A DNA stretch of 40,412 bases from a virus (IMGVR_UViG_3300044979_000013:1-40412), one strand, 5' to 3'. Positions 23,798 to 30,214 are shown, counted from the first letter of the stretch. Notes: generated by a model not told the origin, from the letters alone. Program-made: numbers and translations.

Positions 23798-23996
23798 GCC
23801 GGTTTTGACATGAGTAACAGACCAAAGCGGTAAATTCTACGATCTGTTCATCCCATTTGCACCACTGGCGTTTATTTTTATCGGCCGGCGCACAAGACCA
23901 GATCGTTCCATCATCGCACAAAGCAAACAATCGCAAGCCGTCTCTAACCCCAAAGGCAGACGACGATGCTTGGACGAGATAAATGGGTTTAGGCAT
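23715..23996 (-). CDS. Hypothetical protein (C-terminal frame doubtful)
   Basis: A 93-aa protein. The first ~52 residues (MPKPIYLVQASSSAFGVRDG, LFALCDDGTIWSC, KRQWCKWDEQ) look like a real beta-rich domain. The remainder overlaps the next gene by 83 bases and reads poorly. A frameshift near 23840 that split one longer gene is possible. Confidence 0.5.
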   Translation of the reverse strand: MPKPIYLVQASSSAFGVRDGLRLFALCDDGTIWSCAPADKNKRQWCKWDEQIVEFTALVCYSCQNRHEISLVLHDQGGGNSILRRCSTAYGLG

Positions 23997-24116
23997 GATC
24001 GCTTCTCACTCTGGTCTTTTCAAAGCGGGCGGTTCCCCTCTCCCACATCTTAGGGAGAACCTGGAAGCGGTTGGTCGAGCGGTGATTGGCCGCTGGTGTG
24101 GGGCTTCCACAAACTT

Positions 24117-24392
24117 TCAGAGTCGCGCAGAGATCGTCTGCAATTCACCTTCGATGTCGTGCAGCCACGATCCCGCCTTATCGAGATTGCGGCGCAGGGC
24201 CGGCTCCGGTTCGATTTTGCCGCCCGGAATTGCATTGGCATCGCGTGGGCGCGATCCATGGAGAGAGTTACCGAGATCAACGATTCGATTGTAGATATTC
24301 TGCAACCGCTCGACGATCTGCCCGCTGTCGCCAACCAGTGACGATGGTGCGGGGGGCGGTTCCGTCTGTGCCTGTCCTTCCTGATATGCCAT
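24117..24392 (-). CDS. Helical hypothetical protein
   Basis: A 91-aa protein with a Pro/Gln-rich N-terminus and helical core (GQIVERLQNIYNRIVDLGNS, RRNLDKAGSWLHDIEGELQT). Probably a small helical bundle. No family recognised. The ~120 bases downstream (23997-24116) hold only leader sequence for the next gene. Confidence 0.57.
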   Translation of the reverse strand: MAYQEGQAQTEPPPAPSSLVGDSGQIVERLQNIYNRIVDLGNSLHGSRPRDANAIPGGKIEPEPALRRNLDKAGSWLHDIEGELQTISARL

Positions 24393-24436
24393 TTCAATCT
24401 CCTACCACTGAGAGCCGCCGTGGAGCGCGGATTTGT

Positions 24437-24802
24437 TTAGTCTGTGGGAGGAACTGCGGCACGCTTCCGAATCTTCCGGTAGGCTGCCGTCCACCACCGC
24501 CGGAATTTCTTTCGATCCTGCAATCTAGCTTTGATCTGGCCCTCGTCCGTGACTTCGATTGCGGCCATGATCTGATTGTAGATATGATTACGGATCGAGA
24601 GCTTGAATGTGGACGACGTTGATGCAATGGCCTTCGGGTACATGACCTCAATGTAGGCAACCGTGTCTTTGCCAATATCCATGGCGATGGCCTGTACAAG
24701 TTCTTTGCTCCATGGGCCATCAAACTTCGGCGGCGGCTCGGCAACTTCGCCGAAACCGGGGCGCATAATCACCTCAAGAGCGCGGGCAAGTTCCTGGGTC
24801 AT
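24437..24802 (-). CDS. Hypothetical protein with basic helical C-terminus
   Basis: A 121-aa protein (MTQELARALEVIMRPGFGEV, then MDIGKDTVAYIEVMYP, KLSIRNHIYNQIMAAIEV), with a strongly basic tail (KARLQDRKKFRRWWTAAYRK). The basic tail could bind nucleic acid. It lies next to the SSB-like gene, so a DNA-handling role is possible. No known family. Confidence 0.58.
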   Translation of the reverse strand: MTQELARALEVIMRPGFGEVAEPPPKFDGPWSKELVQAIAMDIGKDTVAYIEVMYPKAIASTSSTFKLSIRNHIYNQIMAAIEVTDEGQIKARLQDRKKFRRWWTAAYRKIRKRAAVPPTD

Positions 24803-24835
24803 TTTTTCCCTCGCACTGAGCGGTCTTTAACTCGA

Positions 24836-25246
24836 TCAGAATGGAATCTCGTCGCCAAAACTATCCGGCATCGGGTCAGGATCGCGCGGCGGCGGCGTCT
24901 GAGCGGGTTGCTGCGTAGTCGCTGGTCCGGCTGATTGTGCCGGCGGTCGCACGCGAATACCCATCACGGCATCGCCCTTGAAATCGACCATTTCGGCGGC
25001 GAGGCCAATTTGCTTCCCGACCCACATGCTCGTTTCCGGGCCGTACAGCAACGTAATGCGCTTGGCGTTCGTGCGATTGCAGAGGAATGCCTTTTTGGCA
25101 CCGACAAATTTGATGAGCAACTTATTGCCGCCGCCCTGCTGGTCGAATGCCTTGACCTCGACGCTGGCGATCGTGACTTTGATTTCGCGGCCCTGCAAAT
25201 CAGCGGACTTCAAAGTGTCGCCGCCAAACACGCTATTCACGTCCAT
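24836..25246 (-). CDS. Single-strand DNA-binding-like protein with acidic tail
   Basis: A 136-aa protein. Residues ~1-100 look like an OB-type beta barrel (SADLQGREIKVTIASVEVKA, NKLLIKFVGAKKAFLCNRTN). A Pro/Gln linker (~101-125) follows, then an acidic-aromatic tip DSFGDEIPF like the DDIPF tip that SSB proteins use to recruit partners. The architecture matches an SSB analogue for phage replication or recombination. The OB fold itself is inferred from pattern, not proven. Confidence 0.58.
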   Translation of the reverse strand: MDVNSVFGGDTLKSADLQGREIKVTIASVEVKAFDQQGGGNKLLIKFVGAKKAFLCNRTNAKRITLLYGPETSMWVGKQIGLAAEMVDFKGDAVMGIRVRPPAQSAGPATTQQPAQTPPPRDPDPMPDSFGDEIPF

Positions 25247-25257
25247 GTTCTGTCCTT

Positions 25258-25506
25258 TCAGGTTGGGTTGAATGGCTTCCCGCCGATGCTCATTTCCTCG
25301 GCGTATTGGTCATGGTCAAACTGGGTTTCATCGCGCTCAATCCGGCGCCCATATTGGCGAATCGTGCGCCCGGTGATGATTTTGAAGCGCCGTTCCAGCG
25401 CGCAAATAATCCCGTAATCGCGTTCCACGTCCGGTGCCGTTACAGTTTCGTACCAGCGTAGTATTTCGTCCGGCGTGGACATGGCTTCAACGTCAATGTC
25501 GATCAT
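25258..25506 (-). CDS. Hypothetical protein
   Basis: An 82-aa acidic protein (MSTPDEILRWYETVTAPDVE, DYGIICALERRFKIITGRTI). Its ATG overlaps the stop of the gene before it, with only 11 bases to the SSB-like gene. Probably helical. No known family. Confidence 0.58.
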   Translation of the reverse strand: MIDIDVEAMSTPDEILRWYETVTAPDVERDYGIICALERRFKIITGRTIRQYGRRIERDETQFDHDQYAEEMSIGGKPFNPT

Positions 25507-26042
25507 GACTCCACCACTTTTTCTTTAGCCTTGATCGCCGCGACAGCTAATTTGCTCGAATGATATTCGATTTTTCGTTGGGCTTCTTTGATTTCCCGGC
25601 GATGATAACTGGCATTCCACGCCCAAGATCGCGTTTCCTTTTCCTTTTGGCCGATACGATCGCGCTGCTGTTGCTCATGTTTAGCAGCCAGTTTTTGTGC
25701 AAAGGCTAAAGCATCCGCCTCATTATCAAATGCCTGCTCATCATCTACAATTCGATAGCTATTGGATGTTCCATCCACATGCCATCGCGTCTTTTGATCG
25801 TGAACTTCAAGGCCAGTTACGATTGCCTGCCGCGCTGATACTTTCTCGCGATGAACAATAATTGAGCCTGTCGGCGGATTATAGCCTGCCGAGCAGTTTG
25901 CGCAGGCAATGGAAACCTGCACTTCATCGTGAAAGATAACCCGTAATCGGCCTGTCCCGCCACAATCCGGGCAGGTTACTAAATCAGCCGCCATGGGTTG
26001 AAAATCACCGACCCAGATCACATCACCAACTGCAAATCTCAT
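25503..26042 (-). CDS. Zinc-finger protein with coiled coil, early gene
   Basis: A 179-aa protein from ATG 26042 (MRFAVGDVIWVGDFQPMAAD). A DnaJ-like zinc finger (CPDCGGTGRLR, then CANCSAGYNPPTG) occupies residues ~25-55, giving four Cys in CxxC pairs. The C-terminal ~70 residues are a Lys/Gln/Glu coiled coil (ADALAFAQKLAAKHEQQQRD). It is the first sizeable gene after the strong leftward promoter, translationally coupled to a 23-aa hydrophobic peptide. Function unknown, perhaps protein or nucleic-acid binding. Confidence 0.6.
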   Translation of the reverse strand: MRFAVGDVIWVGDFQPMAADLVTCPDCGGTGRLRVIFHDEVQVSIACANCSAGYNPPTGSIIVHREKVSARQAIVTGLEVHDQKTRWHVDGTSNSYRIVDDEQAFDNEADALAFAQKLAAKHEQQQRDRIGQKEKETRSWAWNASYHRREIKEAQRKIEYHSSKLAVAAIKAKEKVVES

Positions 26043-26110
26043 GACCGGCACTCGCGCACGACGGCGATTGCGAGCAGAATGGCGATGGACATGGCGAGAA
26101 TTGCGAGCAT
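26039..26110 (-). CDS. Hydrophobic micropeptide (23 aa) at the head of the leftward operon
   Basis: MLAILAMSIAILLAIAVVRE then CRS: one membrane helix. Its TGA overlaps the next gene's ATG. The ATG lies only 4-5 bases after the promoter -10 box, so either the message begins at this codon or the internal ATG (Met7) is used. It is an early phage membrane peptide or a translated leader. Confidence 0.45.
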   Translation of the reverse strand: MLAILAMSIAILLAIAVVRECRS

Positions 26111-26114
26111 TCGG

Positions 26115-26144
26115 CTATAATGCACAAGGCATCGCATCTGTCAA
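26115..26144 (-). promoter_or_regulatory. Strong leftward early promoter
   Basis: On the - strand TTGACA (26144-26139), an 18-base spacer and TTATAG (26120-26115), close to the sigma-70 consensus. It faces the 25-gene leftward operon and lies back to back with the rightward regulator promoter, a typical switch layout. Confidence 0.7.
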
Positions 26145-26155
26145 TGTGATCCGCA

Positions 26156-26185
26156 TTGACTTTTGAAAATGCCCGTGCATATTCG
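26156..26185 (+). promoter_or_regulatory. Rightward promoter of the XRE regulator
   Basis: TTGACT (26156-26161), 18-base spacer, TATTCG (26180-26185), six bases before the ATG at 26192. The message would start at or near the A of ATG, so it may be leaderless as in lambda cI. Confidence 0.5.
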
Positions 26186-26191
26186 GCGGCC

Positions 26192-26392
26192 ATGATTACA
26201 GCCAAGGATATTCGACGCGCAAGAAAGCGGCTTCGCGAGAGCGAGGCTACGTTTGCCGCCCGTGTCGGCGTCAATCAGAGCACCGTGCATCGCTGGGAAA
26301 AAGATGGCGTGAGCAAGCAGCCGCTGATCCAGCTTGCGCTTCGCACCGCCTTGGCTGACATGGCTGTGCAAACCTCACGGACAGCGGAATAA
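26192..26392 (+). CDS. XRE-family helix-turn-helix regulator
   Basis: A 66-aa protein (MITAKDIRRARKRLRESEAT...). The helix-turn-helix at ~residues 17-37 (TFAARVGVNQSTVHRWEKDG) is a canonical Cro/CI-type DNA-binding unit. It occupies almost the whole protein, so it resembles Cro rather than a full repressor. It lies divergently from the leftward early promoter, which it probably controls. The TTG at 26156, in frame, is part of the promoter rather than the start. Confidence 0.75.
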   Translation: MITAKDIRRARKRLRESEATFAARVGVNQSTVHRWEKDGVSKQPLIQLALRTALADMAVQTSRTAE

Positions 26393-26398
26393 AATCTC

Positions 26399-26725
26399 AT
26401 GCCGGTGCCGCACACCGCCAGCAAATACCGGGCCGTCAAGACTGTCGTGGACAACATCGCGTTCGACAGTAAGCGCGAGGCGGCACGCTACGGCGAACTT
26501 AAGCTCCTGTTCCGCCCCGGCATTATCCGTAATTTGACGATCCAGCCGCAGTTTCATTTCAAGCTGGACGGTAGGAAAATATTCACATACCGGGCGGACT
26601 TCTCCTACTACGACGCCAAAAACGAGCTTGTCGTCGAGGACGTAAAGGGCGTCCGCACACCGGTTTATCGGCTCAAGAAAAAGATCATCGAGGCCGTGCA
26701 CGGTTTCAAGATCAGCGAGATATAG
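26399..26725 (+). CDS. DUF1064 nuclease-like protein
   Basis: A 108-aa protein: SKYRAVKTVVDNIAFDSKRE, then EAARYGELKLLFRPGIIRNL, TYRADFSYYDAKNELVVEDV, KGVRTPVYRLKKK. This matches DUF1064, a phage PD-(D/E)xK endonuclease-like family: an Asp in YRADF, then the E-x-K-like pair VVEDVKG. It could act as a Holliday-junction or branched-DNA nuclease in replication. It follows the XRE regulator directly and precedes the replication genes. Confidence 0.72.
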   Translation: MPVPHTASKYRAVKTVVDNIAFDSKREAARYGELKLLFRPGIIRNLTIQPQFHFKLDGRKIFTYRADFSYYDAKNELVVEDVKGVRTPVYRLKKKIIEAVHGFKISEI

Positions 26726-26728
26726 CGC

Positions 26729-27019
26729 ATGACCGTCGCGGTGTGCCCATGCTGTCAGCGTCCGCTAGCCGAGCGGCGGCTCGGTGGCTGGTATCGCGAT
26801 CGCATATTCGAACTTGTGTCGGCTCGGCCGAACGGCGTCTCCACGTTGGAAATCATTAACGTTATTTATTCGCATAGAGCCGATGGTGGCCCGACGTGGG
26901 CTAACAAGGCCGTTCATGTGATGATCTATTTGATGAACAAGACCCTAGCCAAGGATGGCTGGCGAATCAGAAGCACGCGCGGGCGCGGAGCCGTCTATCG
27001 CCTGGAGCGGACATCATGA
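26729..27019 (+). CDS. Hypothetical protein with short zinc motif and winged-helix-like body
   Basis: A 96-aa basic protein. It starts with MTVAVCPCCQRPLAERRLGG, whose CPxC pattern may be a partial zinc finger. The rest (FELVSARPNGVSTLEIINVI, YLMNKTLAKDGWRIRSTRGR) resembles a winged-helix DNA-binding domain. It lies in the replication operon with a four-base overlap to the GcrA-like gene. Confidence 0.6.
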   Translation: MTVAVCPCCQRPLAERRLGGWYRDRIFELVSARPNGVSTLEIINVIYSHRADGGPTWANKAVHVMIYLMNKTLAKDGWRIRSTRGRGAVYRLERTS

Positions 27020-27234
27020 GCAAACACGAGGGATGGGCAGACCGGTTTAACTGGACAGCCGAGGCCGTGGATGCGCTCAAAGCCGCCTGGCTGGCTGGTC
27101 GCACCCCAGCGCAGATAGGCGCAGCCCTGGGCGTTAGCGCGGCAGCCGTGATCGGCAAGCTGACGCGGCTGGGGCTTGGCCGTCGAATCAAGGTACGGCG
27201 ATATACGCGGGCGGCCTGGGCCCTTGCTCGATGA
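27016..27234 (+). CDS. GcrA-like transcription regulator
   Basis: A 72-aa protein with FNWTAEAVDALKAAWLAGRT and PAQIGAALGVSAAAVIGKLT, the N-terminal DNA-binding part of GcrA. In alphaproteobacteria GcrA binds sigma-70 and methylated GANTC sites set by CcrM to control cell-cycle genes. The C-terminal sigma-binding part of full GcrA is missing. A phage copy could redirect host cell-cycle transcription or phage promoters. It overlaps both neighbours by four bases. Confidence 0.75.
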   Translation: MSKHEGWADRFNWTAEAVDALKAAWLAGRTPAQIGAALGVSAAAVIGKLTRLGLGRRIKVRRYTRAAWALAR

Positions 27235-28058
27235 CGGAAATACGCATTCTACGAGCCGCCGGCCTTAGCGACACCCAGATCGTCGCTATCTTGGAGCTTG
27301 AACAGACCGAGCGCATGACCGCTCGTCGTGAGCAAAACCGAATTAATAAGAAAAATCAACGTTCGCGTCAGCATGTCAGTGCTGACCGTGCTGACCGTGC
27401 TGACCGTGCTGACAATGCTGACAATGCTGACAGGGTTTCCCCTCCCTCTCCCCCTTCTATGGTTTCCCCTAATACCCCTTTCTTAACTACCCCCTCGCCC
27501 ACCCCTTCCTCTTTTATTCGGACTACGTTCGAGGAATTTTGGGCGATTTATCCAAAACGAGACGGCGCCAATCCCAAAGCCCCGGCACTCAAAAAGTTCT
27601 CGGCGATCGTTCGATCCGGAACCGAGGCGGCCGTGATTATTTCTGGTGCTCGTGGCTATGCGTCGGCCGAATCCGACCGCGCCGGGACGCCGTACATCGC
27701 CCAAGCCGTGACGTGGCTCAATCAAAGCCGCTGGCAGGACTACGCGGCACCGGTACCGATCGCCACTGGTCCGCCTGTGCCGCCGCGTGAAGGACTACCG
27801 ACCCACGAGCAACTGAGGGCAAAATATGCAACAAACACCGATGATCGACACTCATCCGTTTTGGAAGAGGGCGAAGGTTCATGCGATAGCGAGCGGGGGG
27901 TGGGCCGACGTGAAACGGGGCAGCGAGGAACACGTAGCTTGGGTACGGTATTTTCAGGAATGGCTGCGCTGGACGCCGTGGTGCATGAGGCAAATGGCCG
28001 AGAATCAGTTGCGGGTGATTTTAATGCCAGCGCAGTGGCCGGAATGGTACGACGCTGA
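27231..28058 (+). CDS. Replication initiator-like protein (lambda O-like layout)
   Basis: A 275-aa protein. N-terminal helical part (RILRAAGLSDTQIVAILELE), an ADR/ADN repeat plus a Pro/Ser/Thr linker (residues ~50-95), then a domain with EEFWAIYPKRDGANPKAPALKKF and GTPYIAQAVTWLNQSRWQDY, as in phage replication proteins that recruit the host helicase. No polymerase or helicase is encoded, so replication should rely on the host. The last ~75 codons overlap the next gene and read poorly; the original end was probably near KYATN. Confidence 0.68.
   Translation: MTEIRILRAAGLSDTQIVAILELEQTERMTARREQNRINKKNQRSRQHVSADRADRADRADNADNADRVSPPSPPSMVSPNTPFLTTPSPTPSSFIRTTFEEFWAIYPKRDGANPKAPALKKFSAIVRSGTEAAVIISGARGYASAESDRAGTPYIAQAVTWLNQSRWQDYAAPVPIATGPPVPPREGLPTHEQLRAKYATNTDDRHSSVLEEGEGSCDSERGVGRRETGQRGTRSLGTVFSGMAALDAVVHEANGRESVAGDFNASAVAGMVRR
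27380..27433. repeat. Six tandem 9-bp iteron-like repeats (candidate origin)
   Basis: Six TGCTGACNN units (three TGCTGACCG, two TGCTGACAA, one TGCTGACAG), followed by a ~85-base pyrimidine-rich tract to about 27518. Iterons inside the initiator gene next to a skewed tract resemble the lambda origin inside O. Confidence 0.6.
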
Positions 28059-28122
28059 CTTTGCTGCGGCTGGCAATAAAACCGCGCCGCAGCGTTTGCT
28101 GGCTCAGTCCGATACCGTCTAG
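27826..28122 (+). CDS. Hypothetical protein overlapping the replication gene
   Basis: A 98-aa Trp-rich protein (WVRYFQEWLRWTPWCMRQMA ... MPAQWPEWYDADFAAAGNKT). The ATG follows AGGG by six bases. The sequence looks much more protein-like than the overlapping C-terminus of the replication protein. This pattern is familiar from phage replication regions, but the function is unknown. Its end overlaps the convergent gene by four bases. Confidence 0.62.
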   Translation: MQQTPMIDTHPFWKRAKVHAIASGGWADVKRGSEEHVAWVRYFQEWLRWTPWCMRQMAENQLRVILMPAQWPEWYDADFAAAGNKTAPQRLLAQSDTV

Positions 28123-28403
28123 CTGGTCAAGTCAATCTTAAGCGCCACGCCGGGCTGCGCCGTGAAGTCGTAAATGGCCTTCGCCAGCGCCATCGGGTCG
28201 TTGATGACCAGCCCCTGTGTCTCGCCGGCCGATACCGCGCCGGCCACGGCTTTGTTGAGCGACGAGCAGATCGACATGGCCTGCTCGACCGACCACTTGC
28301 GAAGCTGCATCCGCTCAATAAATGAATTAAACTCGGCCTGTAACCGCTTCTCAACATTAGATAATTGCGCGGCGTTAAGATGCTGACTCTCGCCCATCGC
28401 CAT
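28119..28403 (-). CDS. Helical hypothetical protein
   Basis: A 94-aa protein (LNAAQLSNVEKRLQAEFNSF, RKWSVEQAMSICSSLNKAVA), helical with a C-terminal NDPMALAKAIYDF segment. It is the last of a four-gene leftward group led by the XRE repressor. No family recognised. Confidence 0.58.
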   Translation of the reverse strand: MAMGESQHLNAAQLSNVEKRLQAEFNSFIERMQLRKWSVEQAMSICSSLNKAVAGAVSAGETQGLVINDPMALAKAIYDFTAQPGVALKIDLTS

Positions 28404-28662
28404 TGTGATCTTCCTCTATCGGTTCAAACGCGCGGCACCAGTGATTTGAGTTGCAGGTCGGCCAAGCCCCTTGTGTACCGGGCCGAGGACCGCCAACGCC
28501 CGGCACCATGACCTGCACTAGCCCAGGCGGGCCACACCGGCACCACCCTTGGCGCGGCTCTCCGGACTTAGGATTTGCTTGAGCATTCGCCAAGAACGCA
28601 TTGCAATTGCTGCATGATTGTTCCTTAAGCGGCGGCTTGTTCCACTGTGATGGGGGATTCAT
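28375..28662 (-). CDS. Cys-rich zinc-ribbon-like protein
   Basis: A 95-aa protein with several Cys/His (QSCSNCNAFLANAQA, GWCRCGPPGLVQV, AWPTCNSNHWCRAFE). The spacing suggests one or two zinc sites. Its ATG overlaps the preceding stop, and its end overlaps the next start. No named family. Confidence 0.58.
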   Translation of the reverse strand: MNPPSQWNKPPLKEQSCSNCNAFLANAQANPKSGEPRQGWCRCGPPGLVQVMVPGVGGPRPGTQGAWPTCNSNHWCRAFEPIEEDHNGDGRESAS

Positions 28663-28877
28663 TTGGCGCCAAATGCCTTGATTTTATACGTTTGCGGGAT
28701 ACCGGGGAAAAGTCCGTCGTCGGAGGGGAAAACATCCGGTTCAGCGATGACTTTTTTGGCTATTTCTTCGTCCACCTCACGACCCGGCACAACATACCAT
28801 TTACGCCCTTGTGGCGAATTCATCTGCATCAAAGCCGCGCCTGATCTCAGACGATCTTTCACACGTAGTATAGCCAT
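28659..28877 (-). CDS. Small hypothetical protein
   Basis: A 72-aa protein from ATG 28877 (MAILRVKDRLRSGAALMQMN). The longer open frame upstream runs into the repressor gene and reads poorly. Segment WYVVPGREVDEEIAKKVIAE is well formed. Function unknown. Confidence 0.56.
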   Translation of the reverse strand: MAILRVKDRLRSGAALMQMNSPQGRKWYVVPGREVDEEIAKKVIAEPDVFPSDDGLFPGIPQTYKIKAFGAK

Positions 28878-28900
28878 CCTTGTGCTGCCTTTGTGCACTT

Positions 28901-29143
28901 TCAACCCTCCATGATCGTGGTTTGGACGAGCAGCGCGGTGATGTTCAGGTCGAGCGCATGGCATATCCGCTTGAGCGTCGAAATCGGCGGATCGGACAGG
29001 CCAAGCTCGTATCGCGAGAGTTGCTGCGGCGTTATCTGTGCCTTTTCGGCAACGGCAGGCTGCGACATGTCCAGTTCCTCCCGCCTATTCTGCAGCCGCC
29101 GGCCGACTTCCTCAAGGAACCGGTAATCGTGTGTCCGTGGCAT
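28901..29143 (-). CDS. XRE-family repressor
   Basis: An 80-aa protein. N-terminal FLEEVGRRLQNRREELDMSQ, then the helix-turn-helix PAVAEKAQITPQQLSRYELG (~residues 30-50) and LDLNITALLVQTT. It is a single-domain repressor lacking a cleavage domain. It lies divergent from the + strand gene at 29228, with a CGGTG-N5-CACCG dyad between them. It could govern an immunity or early switch, though no integrase was found. Confidence 0.75.
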   Translation of the reverse strand: MPRTHDYRFLEEVGRRLQNRREELDMSQPAVAEKAQITPQQLSRYELGLSDPPISTLKRICHALDLNITALLVQTTIMEG

Positions 29144-29153
29144 CGTGTGGACA

Positions 29154-29182
29154 ACCTAAACTAAGACTTGCGGATCAGTCAA
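29154..29182 (-). promoter_or_regulatory. Promoter of the XRE repressor
   Basis: TTGACT (29182-29177), 17-base spacer, TTAGGT (29159-29154), ten bases before the ATG. The predicted start leaves only a 3-4 base leader. Confidence 0.5.
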
Positions 29183-29185
29183 CAT

Positions 29186-29200
29186 CGGTGGTACTCACCG
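29186..29200. promoter_or_regulatory. Candidate repressor operator
   Basis: CGGTG-GTACT-CACCG, a 5+5 dyad between the divergent repressor and the 29228 gene and just beyond the repressor -35. Shape and location fit an XRE operator. Confidence 0.45.
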
Positions 29201-29227
29201 TGCGAATCACAAGCAGGATCAACGGCT

Positions 29228-29413
29228 ATGGTCATTTCCTTCACCTTGCCAGACACCGCCGCCGCTATGCTCAACCGGCTGGTCAAGTGCATCGCAGAGG
29301 TCAACGGCGCCGCACCGGAAGCCGACGAGATCGTGCGGTCCATGGTCATTGATCTGCTGGCCGATGATGCAGTGGCGCATGGCGAGATTGCCGCGCCGGT
29401 CATGCTGCAATGA
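29228..29413 (+). CDS. Small hypothetical protein opposite the repressor
   Basis: A 61-aa protein from ATG 29228 (MVISFTLPDTAAAMLNRLVK), preceded by AGGA at nine bases. Helical and acidic. It is the first gene rightward of the repressor operator, the place of a regulated early gene. No family. Confidence 0.55.
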   Translation: MVISFTLPDTAAAMLNRLVKCIAEVNGAAPEADEIVRSMVIDLLADDAVAHGEIAAPVMLQ

Positions 29414-29595
29414 GCAAGGAATTGTTCATGGCCGCTCACGATGAACTGGTGGCCGAATACATGGAGCGGCATCCGGAAGCGACAGAGGCCCAAGCCTACG
29501 AGGCAACCGGCGATCTGGCTTATGACCGGTACCGCGACAAACTGGCCGATCAAATCGATGCCGCCAGAGCACGACGCAAGGACGAATTGCATTGA
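29410..29595 (+). CDS. Small helical protein
   Basis: A 61-aa protein (HDELVAEYMERHPEATEAQA, YEATGDLAYDRYRDKLADQI), acidic and helical, overlapping the previous stop by four bases. Typical small phage gene of unknown function. After it, 29596-29749 holds no gene; an isolated TTGACA at ~29675 lacks a matching -10. Confidence 0.57.
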   Translation: MSKELFMAAHDELVAEYMERHPEATEAQAYEATGDLAYDRYRDKLADQIDAARARRKDELH

Positions 29596-29749
29596 GTGAA
29601 TTGAGATTCATTTAATGAACCAAGATTCGCAACTTCAAAGATCAATAACATCAAAGACTTGCAACCCCCCTTGACAAGCCTGTATTTGCTGGCCCTCGCT
29701 ACACCCTTCACCCGCTTGCGAAGCGCGGGTCACTGAGCAGGCATGACCA

Positions 29750-29944
29750 ATGCAGATGACAGCAGAACAGGTGCTGCGGCGGCTCAGGGTCATTCGATAT
29801 ACCCCGTCATTGAAGTCAGTAGCCGAACAAGCAGGATTGCACCGAGCAACACTGTATAATCTGATGGCCGCAAACAGGCTTACAGATGCCCAGAGAGCAG
29901 CCCTCACAAGAGCATTGCAGCACGTCGATATTGTGCCGTCTTAG
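29750..29944 (+). CDS. Small helix-turn-helix protein
   Basis: A 64-aa protein (MQMTAEQVLRRLRVIRYTPS). The helix-turn-helix SVAEQAGLHRATLYNLMAAN lies at ~residues 23-42, followed by DAQRAALTRALQHV. It resembles Fis-type or transposon-like DNA-binding units. It may regulate the genes that follow. Confidence 0.62.
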   Translation: MQMTAEQVLRRLRVIRYTPSLKSVAEQAGLHRATLYNLMAANRLTDAQRAALTRALQHVDIVPS

Positions 29945-30043
29945 AACCGCCGTTCAGCGGTCATTTGTGGGCGTTTGCGGGGCATTGTAGCGCATATTTA
30001 GCGCTGGCAGGCCGATTTGACCCACTACATCTTGTGTCCATCA

Positions 30044-30057
30044 TAAACGGTCGTTTA
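30044..30057. promoter_or_regulatory. Dyad, candidate operator
   Basis: TAAACG-GT-CGTTTA in the 332-base stretch (29945-30276) between the helix-turn-helix gene and the HNH-like gene. It may be a binding site of the adjacent regulator. The same stretch also holds one weak 44-aa ORF. Confidence 0.35.
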
Positions 30058-30079
30058 GTTCTCAGCCTTTCCGCTTGTT

Positions 30080-30214
30080 CTATCCTCGGACAGCCGCTTT
30101 CTTGCGATCTTCCGGTGCCTCAGGTGGAGCAAGCTTGGTGGTGAGCGACCGGGCGCGCGGCGCGCTCGCAGACCCGATGGGTCCTGACGTGGCAGAGTCG
30201 GTCGCCCCGCACAT
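30080..30214 (-). CDS. Candidate 44-aa protein
   Basis: ATG 30214 after GGGGTGG, giving MCGATDSATSGPIGSASAPR, then SLTTKLAPPEAPEDRKKAAV and RG. Composition is like disordered phage tails. The opposite-strand frame reads worse. Uncertain. Confidence 0.33.
   Translation of the reverse strand: MCGATDSATSGPIGSASAPRARSLTTKLAPPEAPEDRKKAAVRG

Noticed and set aside
26116-26121. Perfect TATAAT on the + strand
   Set aside because: No -35 element at the right distance. It is better explained as part of the - strand -10 region.
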